Positions 27,224-36,455 are shown, numbered from the stretch's first letter. The stretch: 64,000 nucleotides of DNA from CAVZBT01 sp963773605 (GCA_963773605.1 CAVZBT010000010.1:248001-312000), one strand, 5' to 3'. Translations and numbers: made by a program. Notes: generated from the sequence alone by a model not told the origin.

Positions 27224-28745
27224 TCAATAGCGCGACGATTCACGCTCCCGGATTTTCTTCAGGGCGGCGGCCAGCTCGTCCACCTTCTCCGGGTGCAGGG
27301 CGGCGACGTTCCGCTGCTCGCCTATGTCCTCCCGCAGGTTGTACAGCTGCGGTGCCGGATCGTTCCCGGTTTCCGTGTTGGTGTTCTTGCTGATTTTCGC
27401 TCCCTGGCTCGGCTCGATGTACTTCCAATCCCCCTTGATGATCGAGAGCGTGGCGGCCTGCTCCACCAGGTGATCCCGGCCGGTCCTGGATTTGCCGAGG
27501 AGCGCATCGAGGACGACGCTGCTGTCGGGCGCGTCGCCGCCGCCGAGCGCCTGCCCGTTCATTGCGGCAAAAGAGGCCAGGAAGTCGATCTGGCAGACGA
27601 GCGCCTCCGAGGTGCCCGGCTTGACCCGCCCCGGCCAGCGCAGGATGAACGGGACGCGCGTGCCGGCATCGAACGCGCTGTACTTGCCGCCGCGCAGCGG
27701 GCCCGACGGCTTGTGGCCGGACGAGTTTCTCGACGGCGTCATCCTTGTACCCGTCGTCGATCACCGGGCCGTTGTCGCTGGTGAAGATCACGATCGTGTT
27801 GTCCGCCAGTTTGAGCCGTTCGAGCGCGTCCAGGATCTCGCCCGACGCACGAGTCGAGCTGCAGGATGACGTCGCCGCGCGGCCCCAGGCCGCTCTTGCC
27901 CGCAAAGCGCGCGTGCGGCACGCGCGGGACGTGGATGTCGTGGGTCGAGAAGTACAGGAAGAACGGGCGCGCCTTGTTCTGCTCGATGAACGCCTTGGCT
28001 TTCCCGGTGACGGTGTCGGCGATGTCCTCGTCCACCCACCGCGCCGCCCTGCCCCCGGCCATGTATCCGATCCGGCTGATGCCGTTGACGATGGTCATGT
28101 CGTGGCCGTGGCTGGGGTGCACCTTGAGGAGTTCGGGGTGATCCTTGCCGGTCGGCTCGTCCCCGATCGTGCTGCTGATAGCTGACCCGGATCGGATCCG
28201 CGGGGTCCAGCCCACGACGCGGCGGTTTTCGACGAAGACGCAGGGGACGCGGTCGCCCGTCGCCGGGATCAGGAAGCAGTAATCGAAGCCGATGTCGAGC
28301 GGGCCGGGCTGCGATGTCCCGGTTCCAGTCGAGGTTTCCCGAGCCCAGGCCCAGGTGCCACTTGCCGACCGCGCCGGTCGTGTAGCCCGCCCTGCGCATC
28401 ATCGACGGGAGCGTGGTCCGGTCCGGTTGCACGATCAGCGAGGCGTCTCCCGGCAGCACGCCGGTTCCCTTCTTGCGCCACGCGTACTCGCCCGTCATCA
28501 TCGCATAGCGCGACGGCGTGCAGGTAGCGGCGGCGGCATGGGCGTTGACGAAGCGCAGTCCCGCGCGACGCCAGCCGGTCGATGTTCGGCGTCTTGACTT
28601 TTGTTGACCCGTAGCAGCTGACATCCCCGTACCCAAGATCGTCGGCATAGATGATAACCACGTTGGGACGCCGAGGCTGCGACGCGGCCGTTGCGGCCAG
28701 GGCCAGCCCGGATGCCGACAAGCGCAAAAAAGACCGCCTATCCAT
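27224..28745 (-). pseudogene. Tat-exported sulfatase broken by four frameshifts
   Basis: ATG 28745, with GGAGG upstream, opens MDRRSFLRLSASGLALAATA, a Tat-type signal, then RRPNVVIIYADDLGYGDVSC, the sulfatase start. The reading then jumps frame near 28562-28580, 28301-28312, 27840-27846 and 27719-27727. Each jump is explained by one extra base in a short G/C stretch. The segments together keep the whole enzyme: formylglycine motif CTPSR, GAVGKWHLG, FSTHDIHVPR, FTSDNGPVIDD, and a C-terminal QLYNLREDIGEQRN. Expected role would be sulfate-ester hydrolysis on glycans after Cys-to-formylglycine maturation. As written it makes no full product. No internal stops occur within segments, so sequence error is a real alternative. 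Confidence 0.8.
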
Positions 28746-28878
28746 AATTCGGCCTCCACATCCAAACAGAGTGAACATGCTGCGCTCGGATGCCGTATTT
28801 TTGCAACGAGTTCTTTTAGGATCTCAAAGGCTTCAGACCTCCGGACATAGCCATCGCGAAAGCCCGTGCAGATTTTAT

Positions 28879-28994
28879 GGAAGTGCGGTGCGTCGGCACC
28901 GCCTTCCGGGGTTGGACTGGATCGGTGGGCATCGGCCAAAGGGCGGCGCCCAGGCACCGCCCCCAAAGCGGCGTCGAGCCGCCCGCACTCCACA
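28879..28994. repeat. Family A repeat copy
   Basis: This runs from GGAAGTGCGGTGCGTCGGCA to GAGCCGCCCGCACTCCACA. It has the interior typical of the 117-bp unit (GGTTGGACTGGATCGGTGGG and AAAGCGGCGTCGAGCCGCC). Confidence 0.75.
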
Positions 28995-29076
28995 GCCGCC
29001 GGGCCCGGCTCATGGGAGATTGCGGGGAGGTAGTTCTGCTAAACCTCTAAGACTTCAAGGCCCGAGGAATCTCTAA

Positions 29077-29397
29077 CGAAACGTATCGGCCGCGCTAGCC
29101 AGCAATCCCCCGCCGGAGCGCCCCCCGGACATGAACGACACGATGATCGAGGGATTCGTGCCCCGCGAGGGAGGCCCGATCCAGAACGTCGACTTCTACC
29201 AGGTGGTCAGCAGGGAATACTTCGCCACGATGGGGATCCGCCTGATGGCCGGCGTCCTGTATGCCATAAAACCCACCGACCCGGCGACGTTCACGTCGGT
29301 CGCACTGCCTTTGGCCGGCGTCGCGCTCGCGGCGTGTTTCATCCCGGCGCGCCGGGCCACCCGTGTCGACCCCATGCAGACGCTCCGGTACGAATAG
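29077..29397 (+). pseudogene. Remnant of a MacB/ADOP-type ABC permease
   Basis: The open frame after the stop at 29074 reads MNDTMIEGFVPREGGPIQNV and VVSREYFATMGIRLMAG, which resembles the periplasmic MacB-PCD domain. It then passes directly into PATFTSVALPLAGVALAACF and IPARRATRVDPMQTLRYE, which is the C-terminal end of such permeases, including the acidobacterial duplicated orphan (ADOP) type. A full protein has about 800 residues, so an in-frame internal deletion joined two distant parts and the N-terminus is lost. No ribosome-binding site is visible. It should be non-functional. Confidence 0.7.
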
Positions 29398-29487
29398 CGG
29401 CGTCAGCCTTGGCAGCCCACCTCCAACACCCGAAGGACTCAAAGAAACTCGACGAAAACCCGTCCGGCTGCGGTAAGTTGCTCTTCT

Positions 29488-30546
29488 ATGCGACTGGAGA
29501 CGATGACGCCGGGGGAACGCTGGCTGGCTACCCTGCGCCGGCACAAGCCGGATCGCGTTCCCATGGACTACTGGGCAACCCCGGAAGTCGACGACGCCCT
29601 GCGCCGCCACTTCCGCTGCGACGACATGTGGGGCGTCTTCAAGCGTCTCCACATCGATCGGCCCGTGGTCGTGGCGCCGGCCTATGTCGGGCCGGCGCTG
29701 CCCCGGGGCGCCAACGAGTTTCGTGTCGTCTACCGTAAGGTGAACTACGGCGCCGGGGTGTACGACGAGGCCGTAGTCCACCCGCTGGCACGATACCGCT
29801 CCATCGGGGAACTCGAAAACGACTACGTGTGGCCGCAACCGGACTGGTACGACTACAGCGTGCTGCCCGGGCAGGTCGCGGGGAGGGAGGAGTACCCGGT
29901 GGAGGGGCCGATCTCCGAGCCTTACTACCTGTACAAGGATTTTCGCGGCATGGAGCAGGCGTTTGTGGACCTGGCCGAGAACCAGGAGTTCGTGCACTAC
30001 TGCCTGGAGAAGATCTTCGACTACGAGTACCAGCGCATTCTGCGCACCTTAGAAGCGCTGCCTGGTCGGGTCACGTACGTGCAGGTCGGCGAGGATTTCG
30101 GCACCATGAACGACCTGATGTACTCACCGAGGCACATCCGGGAGTTCTTCCTGCCGCGGATGAAGAAGATGATGCGGCTCGTGCACGAGGGGGGCGCCTT
30201 CGTCATGACCCACAGCGACGGGGCCGTGCGCAAGGTGATCCCGGACCTGATCGGGATCGGGATGGACATCCTCAATCCCGTGCAGTGGCGCTGCCGGGAC
30301 ATGGAACGCGAGGGGCTCAAGCGCGACTTCGGGGACCGGCTGGTGTTTCACGGGGCGATCGACAACCAGCGGACGATGCCGTTCGGCTCACCGGAGGACG
30401 TGCGGCGGGAGGTCGTCGACAACTATCGCATCCTGGGCGCCGGCGGCGGATACATCCTGGCGCCATGCCACAACCTGCAGGCGATCACGCCGATCGAGAA
30501 CATCCTGGCCCTGTACGAAGCCGGGTACGCAGAGGGTTGGCGGTGA
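29488..30546 (+). CDS. Uroporphyrinogen decarboxylase (URO-D) family protein
   Basis: This is a 352-residue TIM-barrel protein with the family start MTPGERWLATLRRHKPDRVP and MDYW. VQVGEDFGTMNDLMYSPRHI and GAFVMTHSDGAVRKVIPDL resemble the corresponding parts of URO-D/corrinoid-methyltransferase-like proteins. HemE itself has a different N-terminus, so a role in heme synthesis is unlikely. Relatives in carbohydrate clusters are of unknown role or act as methyltransferases. ATG at 29503 (MTPGER) has a closer GGAG and is an alternative start. Cytoplasmic. Confidence 0.75.
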   Translation: MRLETMTPGERWLATLRRHKPDRVPMDYWATPEVDDALRRHFRCDDMWGVFKRLHIDRPVVVAPAYVGPALPRGANEFRVVYRKVNYGAGVYDEAVVHPLARYRSIGELENDYVWPQPDWYDYSVLPGQVAGREEYPVEGPISEPYYLYKDFRGMEQAFVDLAENQEFVHYCLEKIFDYEYQRILRTLEALPGRVTYVQVGEDFGTMNDLMYSPRHIREFFLPRMKKMMRLVHEGGAFVMTHSDGAVRKVIPDLIGIGMDILNPVQWRCRDMEREGLKRDFGDRLVFHGAIDNQRTMPFGSPEDVRREVVDNYRILGAGGGYILAPCHNLQAITPIENILALYEAGYAEGWR

Positions 30547-30587
30547 GCTGCGGCACATCGCCATCATCAGAGGGGACTCCGGCGTGA

Positions 30588-30615
30588 GGGGCCGCGTCGG
30601 GCCGCCGCGGCCCAC
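30588..30615. repeat. Family B repeat right-end fragment
   Basis: GGGGCCGCGTCGGGCCGCCG followed by CGGCCCACC matches the right end of the complete B elements. It lies 40 bases after the URO-D family gene. Confidence 0.6.
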
Positions 30616-30700
30616 CGGAGACACCTGCGGCCGGAATTCTGTATTTGCCTGACGGGAGCCGGGATATGTAAAGTTCTATGGTATGTAAAGAGGAGGGACA

Positions 30701-31651
30701 TTGGACACCAGACGGCTTGGCAACAGCGACATGTTCATCACCCCGCTCGGCGTCGGCGCCTGGGCGATGGGCGGCGGCGGCTGGCAGTTCGCCTGGGGGC
30801 CCCAGGACGACGAGCTCTCGATTGGCGCTTTGCGGGCCGCGCTGCAGGCGGGGATAAACTGGATCGACACCGCGGCGGTGTACGGGCTGGGTCACTCCGA
30901 AGAGATCGTCGGCCGCGCGGTGAAGGGCCTGTCGCCGCGTCCGTACATCTTCACCAAGTGCGAGCGCAACTGGAACGAAAAGCGCGAGATTTTCGGCTCG
31001 CTGAAGCGCGAGGCGCTGCGCAGGGAGTGCGAGGCGTCGCTCCGGCGGCTTGGGGTGGAGGCCATCGATCTCTACCAGATACACTGGCCGGACCCGGAGC
31101 CCGACCTCGAGGAAGGGTGGGACACCCTTGCGCGGCTGAAAGACGACGGGAAAGTCCGCTGGATCGGCGTTTCGAATTTCACGGTCGAGCAGATGAGGCG
31201 TGTCGCCAGGATCGCCCCGATCACCTCCCTGCAGCCGCCCTACTCCATCGTGTCGCCCGAGATCGAGCAGGAGATCCTGCCGTTCGTCGCGGCAAACAAC
31301 ATCGGTGTCATAGTCTACTCGCCCATGAAATCCGGCCTGCTCAGCGGGGCCATGACCCGGGAACGCGTCGCCGCGATGCCTCCGGACGACTTTCGCCCGC
31401 GCACCCCGAGTTTCCGCGAGCCCAAGCTGACCCGCAATCTTGCGCTTGCCGAACTGCTGCGCGAGATCGGCAAGCGCCATGGGCGTACCCCCGGGGAGAT
31501 GGCCATCGCGTGGACGCTGCGGCGCCCGGAGGTGACGGGGGCGATCGTGGGGATGAGATCGCCGCAGCAGCTCGACGGAGTCATCGGTGCAGCGGAGTTC
31601 CGGTTGAGCCCGGGGGAACTGCGCGAGATCGCGGATTTCGTGGCCGGGTAG
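30701..31651 (+). CDS. Aldo/keto reductase
   Basis: TTG 30701 is the start, with AGGAGGG just upstream; the 316-residue product begins MDTRRLGNSDMFITPLGVGA. The AKR catalytic tetrad regions are visible: NWIDTAAVYG (Asp and Tyr), FTKCE (Lys) and YQIHWPD (His). IGVSNFTVEQM and the C-terminal cofactor segment GAIVGMRSPQQLD follow. Expected reaction is NADPH-dependent reduction of a carbonyl, perhaps a keto-sugar, in the cytoplasm. It ends just before a full family B repeat. Confidence 0.88.
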   Translation: MDTRRLGNSDMFITPLGVGAWAMGGGGWQFAWGPQDDELSIGALRAALQAGINWIDTAAVYGLGHSEEIVGRAVKGLSPRPYIFTKCERNWNEKREIFGSLKREALRRECEASLRRLGVEAIDLYQIHWPDPEPDLEEGWDTLARLKDDGKVRWIGVSNFTVEQMRRVARIAPITSLQPPYSIVSPEIEQEILPFVAANNIGVIVYSPMKSGLLSGAMTRERVAAMPPDDFRPRTPSFREPKLTRNLALAELLREIGKRHGRTPGEMAIAWTLRRPEVTGAIVGMRSPQQLDGVIGAAEFRLSPGELREIADFVAG

Positions 31652-31654
31652 AGG

Positions 31655-31782
31655 AAGTGGGCGGGGACGGCCCGGCCCCGCCCCGGAACGATCTACAACA
31701 CGCGGGGATCGAGGTGAAAACGCCGGGTGAGCAAGAGCTGGGGCCGCGTCGAGCCGCCGCGGCCGACTTCGTCGGCCCACTT
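31655..31782. repeat. Family B repeat, full copy
   Basis: AAGTGGGC (31655-31662) and GCCCACTT (31775-31782) are perfect terminal inverted repeats. The interior holds GGGGACGGCCCGGCCCCGCC at the left and GGGGCCGCGTCGAGCCGCCG at the right. It fills the gap between the aldo/keto reductase and M2 peptidase genes and ends ten bases before the latter's GGAGGTG. Confidence 0.8.
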
Positions 31783-31797
31783 CACACGGAGGTGTTC

Positions 31798-33612
31798 ATG
31801 AAGCGATATGTGGTGATGCTGGCTTTTCTTTGCGCGACCGCCTTTGCCCAGAAGCCCGCGGCGAAGGCCCCGACCCCCGGCGAGGCCGAAGAGTTCCTGA
31901 AGAGCGCCAACGCCACCCTGCTCGACTTGAGCAACAAGGCCGGGCGCGCGGCCTGGGTCCAGGCGACCTATATCACCGACGACACCGAAGAGATCGCCGC
32001 GCAGGCCAACGAGAAGCTCATCGAGGCGACGACGCGCCTGATTCATGAAGCGACCCGCTTCGACGGGCTGAAGCTGCCGCCGGACGCGGCGCGCCAGTTG
32101 AAGCTCCTGAAGCTCTCGCTGACGATGCCGGCGCCCAACAACGCTGCCGAGCGCGAGGCGCTGACCCGCACGGCTGCCAAGCTGGAGGCGGAGTACGGGA
32201 AAGGCAAGTACTGCCCCAAGTCCGGGCCCTTCGCCGGCAAGTGTCTCGGCCAGAGCGAAATGGAGCAAGCATTCGCCACTACCCGGGACCCCGCGACGCT
32301 GAAGGATCTCTGGGTGGGGTGGCGGACGATCTCCCCTCCGCTGCGCCAGCCTTACGAACAGCTTGTCGAGCTTTCGAACAAAGGGGCGCGCGAGATCGGG
32401 TTCAAGGACGTGGGCGCGCTCTGGCGCTCGAACTATGATATGCCGCCGGACGACTTCACCCGGGAAGTGCACCGTCTGTGGGAACAGGTCAAGCCGCTGT
32501 ACCAGTCGCTGCACGCGTATGTCCGCGCGAGGCTGTCGGCGAAATACGGGCCGCGGGAAGTTCCCCCCGACGGCATGATCCCGGCCCACCTCCTCGGAAA
32601 CATCTGGGCTCAGGAGTGGGCCAACGTCTACGACCTCGTCGCGCCGCCACAACAGGACAAGGGGTACGACCTGACGCAGCTTCTCGAAGCGAAAAAGGTC
32701 GATCCGCAGGGGATGGTGCACTACGGCGAGAATTTCTTCCTGTCGCTCGGTTTTGCCCCGCTGCCGAAGAGCTTCTGGGAGCGGTCGCTCTTCACCAAGC
32801 CCGCGGGCCGCGACGTCGTCTGCCACGCGAGTGCGTGGGATGTGGACAACAAGGACGACCTGCGCTTGAAGATGTGCATCCGGGTGACCGGCGAGGACTT
32901 CGTCACTGTCCATCACGAGCTCGGGCACAATTTCTACCAGCGCGCGTACAACCACCTTCCGTTCCTTTTCAGAAACGGCGCCAACGATGGTTTTCACGAG
33001 GCGATAGGGGACACCATCGCCCTGTCGATTACCCCCGGGTACCTCAACAAGGCCGGGCTGCTTGCGAATGTGCCGCCGGTCAACGAGGCCGCCGACATCG
33101 CCTACCTCCTCAGGCAGGGGCTCGACAAGATCGCGTTCCTCCCGTTCGGCCTGCTGATCGACGAGTGGCGCTGGAAGGTCTTCTCGGGCGAGGTGAGGCC
33201 GGCAACGTACAACGAAGCCTGGTGGAGGCTGCGCAACCAGTATCAGGGTGTCACGGCGCCGGTCGTCCGCGGGCCCCAGGACTTCGACCCCGGGTCGAAG
33301 TACCACGTCCCCGCGAACGTCCCTTACGCGCGCTATTTCCTGGCGCACCTGCTGCAGTTCCAGTTCTACCGCGGGCTCTGCCGCACCGCCGGGCACACCG
33401 GCCCGCTCTACCGCTGCTCGTTCTACGGCGACAAGGCGGCCGGCGAGAAGTTCAACGCCATGATGTGGTTGGGCCAGAGCCGCCCATGGCCCGAGGCTCT
33501 GAAGGCGATGACGGGGGAAGACCGCATCGACGGCGGCGCCCTGATGGAGTACTTCGCCCCGTTGAAGAAGTGGCTCGACGAGCAGAACCAAGGCCACAAG
33601 GTTGGTTGGTGA
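31798..33612 (+). CDS. Secreted M2-family peptidyl-dipeptidase (ACE-like)
   Basis: ATG 31798 has GGAGGTG five bases upstream and begins MKRYVVMLAFLCATAFA, a signal peptide; the frame is open further upstream only by chance. The 604-residue protein has the gluzincin zinc site H373-E374-L-G-H377 (VHHELGHNFYQ) and third ligand E401 in GFHEAIGD, 24 residues later, as in angiotensin-converting-enzyme-like M2 peptidases. Other family signatures include HASAWD and FRNGANDGFHEA. Expected activity is release of C-terminal dipeptides outside the cytoplasm. Length matches single-domain bacterial ACE homologues. Confidence 0.92.
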   Translation: MKRYVVMLAFLCATAFAQKPAAKAPTPGEAEEFLKSANATLLDLSNKAGRAAWVQATYITDDTEEIAAQANEKLIEATTRLIHEATRFDGLKLPPDAARQLKLLKLSLTMPAPNNAAEREALTRTAAKLEAEYGKGKYCPKSGPFAGKCLGQSEMEQAFATTRDPATLKDLWVGWRTISPPLRQPYEQLVELSNKGAREIGFKDVGALWRSNYDMPPDDFTREVHRLWEQVKPLYQSLHAYVRARLSAKYGPREVPPDGMIPAHLLGNIWAQEWANVYDLVAPPQQDKGYDLTQLLEAKKVDPQGMVHYGENFFLSLGFAPLPKSFWERSLFTKPAGRDVVCHASAWDVDNKDDLRLKMCIRVTGEDFVTVHHELGHNFYQRAYNHLPFLFRNGANDGFHEAIGDTIALSITPGYLNKAGLLANVPPVNEAADIAYLLRQGLDKIAFLPFGLLIDEWRWKVFSGEVRPATYNEAWWRLRNQYQGVTAPVVRGPQDFDPGSKYHVPANVPYARYFLAHLLQFQFYRGLCRTAGHTGPLYRCSFYGDKAAGEKFNAMMWLGQSRPWPEALKAMTGEDRIDGGALMEYFAPLKKWLDEQNQGHKVGW

Positions 33613-33707
33613 TGCGGCGCAGCCGCGTGACGATTGCGGCGGCTCGCCCGCGTTCGCGATGGCGACTCACCCCGCAGTTTGAGGGGAGCGATGATCGACC
33701 CTGGACC

Positions 33708-34976
33708 TCAGGGGACGACGACGACGTCCGCGCCGTCGCGCAGGCCGTAAGCAGGACCTAATTGTTTGTAGTCGACCGCCCCGCGGGCGTTCAGATCCCA
33801 GACGACGGCGCCGTCCTTCAGGGTCATTTCGCAGTAGATGCGCTGCTTCCCGGGCAGGCGGCCGCCGCTTGTGTCGGCGTAGTCGAACGCGCCGTTGGCG
33901 ATTCTCCACAAGGCGACGTCCGCGGGCGAGCCGGTGGTCAGGTGACCCAGCTCCGGCCGATGGATCACCTCGGAGGCCGGCATCCAGGTCGAGCGCAGGA
34001 CAATATCCGCGAACGGCATCCCCATGACGAGCATCTTGGACATCAGGTTCGGGAAGTCCATCAAGGCGCCGTTCATGCTGCCGGTGTGGAGGTCGGTCGA
34101 GATCGAGTCGGGGTAAAAGCCCTGCTGCACGGCCGGCACGGCGTTCCGGAAGACGAAGCTCCCCCCGCCGTGACCCAGGTCGAACTTCACCCCGCGTGCC
34201 CGGGCCTGCCGGAGATAGTCGAGCAGTCTCCCGCCCTTGTCGAGGTAGGGGACGCCGCTCCGGTACATATGTGTGCTGATGTCGCCCGGTCGAAGCCGCT
34301 CGGCGACGAGCCGCCAGTACGGCCGTTCGGCGGGGAAGAAGCCGAAGTCGACCATGACCGGCAGTCCCGACATCTTGCCGCCCTCGACGGCGCGGTCGAC
34401 GGCGGTCCAGTCGTGCCCCTCGTAGTGTGCCGTTTTTATCCCTACCACGACATCGCGGTGTTTTGCCGCAATGCGCGCGACCTCGGCGGGGTTCATTTCC
34501 TTGACGTCCTGCTCGACGAAATTGCTCACCATCCCGAGCCCGACGATGTTGATGAAGGCAAGGACGCGGGTGCGGACGCGGTCGATGACGGTCTGCCGGA
34601 ATGCCTCGAAGTTGCGCCATCCGGCGGAGCCGGCGTCGACCATCGTCGTCGTGCCCGAGCGGAAGCTGAACCCATCGGGCAACACGCTGTTGTCCCCCGC
34701 CCAGGCGTTCGGAATCCCGGTCGTGGCAAACAGGTGCGTGTGGATGTCGACGATTCCCGGGGTAACGTAGAGCCCGCGGGCGTCGATCACTTTTCGGGCT
34801 CGGGCAGGGTCGATCTTCTGCGCAACGGCGGCGATCTTGCCATCGGCGACCGCGACGTCCATTACGGTATCGATTTTGTTCTTTGGGTCGACCACGTGGC
34901 CGCCCTGGATCAGCAGGTCATACTGGGCCGCAGCCGGTGCGGCGAACAGCAGCAACGCAATCATGATTTTTCCCAT
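33708..34976 (-). CDS. Secreted amidohydrolase/deacetylase-family metallohydrolase
   Basis: This is a 422-residue protein with a signal peptide (MGKIMIALLLFAAPAAAQ). The amidohydrolase fold is shown by QGGHVVDPKNKID, metal motif GIVDIHTHLF (HxH), GIKTAHYEGHDW with the metal-bridging Lys region, STHMYRSG, and STDLHTGSMNG near the C-terminal Asp ligand region. It is closest in pattern to the deacetylase/dihydroorotase-like branch. The natural substrate is unknown. The exported form is common in Acidobacteriota and related groups. Its promoter region holds a family B fragment. Confidence 0.85.
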   Translation of the reverse strand: MGKIMIALLLFAAPAAAQYDLLIQGGHVVDPKNKIDTVMDVAVADGKIAAVAQKIDPARARKVIDARGLYVTPGIVDIHTHLFATTGIPNAWAGDNSVLPDGFSFRSGTTTMVDAGSAGWRNFEAFRQTVIDRVRTRVLAFINIVGLGMVSNFVEQDVKEMNPAEVARIAAKHRDVVVGIKTAHYEGHDWTAVDRAVEGGKMSGLPVMVDFGFFPAERPYWRLVAERLRPGDISTHMYRSGVPYLDKGGRLLDYLRQARARGVKFDLGHGGGSFVFRNAVPAVQQGFYPDSISTDLHTGSMNGALMDFPNLMSKMLVMGMPFADIVLRSTWMPASEVIHRPELGHLTTGSPADVALWRIANGAFDYADTSGGRLPGKQRIYCEMTLKDGAVVWDLNARGAVDYKQLGPAYGLRDGADVVVVP

Positions 34977-35004
34977 TCTGACAAAGTCTCCTGAGCAAGA
35001 TCCG

Positions 35005-35032
35005 CGGGCCGCGGCGAGCCGACGCGGCCCAC
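35005..35032. repeat. Family B repeat fragment
   Basis: CGGGCCGCGGCGAGCCGACG followed by CGGCCCACC resembles the right end of B elements, and the preceding GAGCAAGATCC also occurs in the full copies. It lies between two minus-strand genes. Confidence 0.55.
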
Positions 35033-35039
35033 CGCCCCA

Positions 35040-36455
35040 TCATTTCCCGGGGGGCGGGAAGCGCTTTGAGGCATCGTCGAGAACGAGCACCCAGTCGAGC
35101 AGTTCGCCGGGGGTTGGCGGCGTAAATTCCCGCTCGCCGCGGTTGGGAAATTCGCCGATGACCATCGCCTCGCCGTTGCGCGGGTTGAACCACCACGCCT
35201 TGACCCGCGGTCCGGCTACCGCGTCCATGCGCACCTTGAATTTACGCCCGACCGGCGCGTACACCATTGCGAAGCTCCCCTCGGAGTCGCGCGTGGCCGC
35301 GAAGCGGTAGCGGCCGGCGCCGGGCACCGAGGTCTTCACGTCGGCGGGCACTATGACGGTGTCGTCCGGGATGCGCGTGAGGAACGGGCGCGACTGGATC
35401 AGGCGTCGTCCGTATTGCATCTGGGACGCGCCCGGCTGGTCGACGGCCTCGAACCAGGGCATCAGCGGATTATTGACCGGCTGCCGCCCCGGGGCCCACA
35501 TCTGCCAGACCGAGTGGTGGCCGTAGGTGTGGCCGAAGGCGCCGCCGAACAGGTCCCAGTACAGCGGACGCCTCACGTCGGCGGCGACCGAGTGACCGAG
35601 TTTGGCGGCGTCGAACGAGACCGGGTGGTCCTCATAAATCGGCTCGCCGTCCACGACGGGCTTCACCGGGGTGCGGTCGTAATCGGCGCGGGTCTGCGAG
35701 TAACGGCCCGTGAACTCTGTCACATGGCCGTTTTGGCGCATGTTGAAGTCCAGCCATTCGGCGTCGTGGAAGTAGGCCGAGGAACCCTGGCCGCCCGTCG
35801 GATGAAAGGTGTGGAGATGGATGCCGCCATCCCCCTGGTGCAGCCCCCAGACCATGCGCCGCACGATCTCACGCTGCGTGTCGTTTTCGATTGGCCTGTC
35901 GCCGCCCATGATCCAGATGACCGGCTTGTCGCGGTAGCGCCGACCGATCCATTTGCCGTAGGCCTCGGCCTTGTCGGGCGTGAAAATCTCCGGCCCGACA
36001 CCCCACTTCTTGTTCCACTTGTCCCCCCAGGTCGGGAGGAATCCGATGAAAAGACCCAGGCTGGTGGCCCGGTCGACGATGTAGTCCACGTGGTCCCAGT
36101 AGTCGTTCGCGGGACCGTCCCTGACGTCGGGTTTCGCGGGGTCGTTGTCGATCAGGGGGCGATGGCCGTAAGGATTGGGAGCGTTCAGCCCGTCGAGCTC
36201 TGCCAGCGCCACCGCCTGAATGACGGTAAAGCCCTTGCTGGCGCGGTCCCCCAGGTAGCGGTCGGCCTCCTCGCGGTTGAGCCGGTGAAAGAGCTCCCAT
36301 GCGGTGTCGCCCAGGTAGAAAAACGGCCGCCCGTCGGCATAAACCAGGAAGCGACCGTTAGGACTGACCTTCAGGCGCGGTGCCTCGGCACCGGCCGCCC
36401 CGGATGCGGTCAGCAGAATGCTTACAAAGCCGAGCAGGCGCATGAATCTGGCCAT
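35040..36455 (-). CDS. Secreted GH140-like (DUF4038) glycoside hydrolase, apiosidase type
   Basis: ATG 36455 is chosen because it opens MARFMRLLGFVSILLTASGA, a signal peptide, with AGAGGA upstream; the frame is open to 36488. The 471-residue protein matches DUF4038/GH140-like enzymes: VYADGRPFFYLGDTAWELFH, NREEADRYLGDRASKGFTVI, YWDHVDYIVDRATSLGL and KPVIWIMGGDRP. A C-terminal domain (RVKAWWFNPRNGEAM) follows. A characterised GH140 member releases apiose from rhamnogalacturonan II. Catalytic carboxylates (D of GGDRP and E of VVDGEPIYEDH) are likely present but not confirmed by alignment. Confidence 0.82.
   Translation of the reverse strand: MARFMRLLGFVSILLTASGAAGAEAPRLKVSPNGRFLVYADGRPFFYLGDTAWELFHRLNREEADRYLGDRASKGFTVIQAVALAELDGLNAPNPYGHRPLIDNDPAKPDVRDGPANDYWDHVDYIVDRATSLGLFIGFLPTWGDKWNKKWGVGPEIFTPDKAEAYGKWIGRRYRDKPVIWIMGGDRPIENDTQREIVRRMVWGLHQGDGGIHLHTFHPTGGQGSSAYFHDAEWLDFNMRQNGHVTEFTGRYSQTRADYDRTPVKPVVDGEPIYEDHPVSFDAAKLGHSVAADVRRPLYWDLFGGAFGHTYGHHSVWQMWAPGRQPVNNPLMPWFEAVDQPGASQMQYGRRLIQSRPFLTRIPDDTVIVPADVKTSVPGAGRYRFAATRDSEGSFAMVYAPVGRKFKVRMDAVAGPRVKAWWFNPRNGEAMVIGEFPNRGEREFTPPTPGELLDWVLVLDDASKRFPPPGK

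Larger units (their letters stand above)
28779..29487. other. Gene-poor stretch: family A repeat and ADOP permease remnant
   Basis: After the sulfatase start region come a diverged motif (about 28811-28850), a family A element (28879-28994), another TTCAAGGCCCGAGGAATCTC-type motif (about 29055) and a permease remnant (29077-29397). The same motif type returns at 29440-29455 (GAAGGACTCAAAGAAACTCG). No intact gene is seen. Confidence 0.6.
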
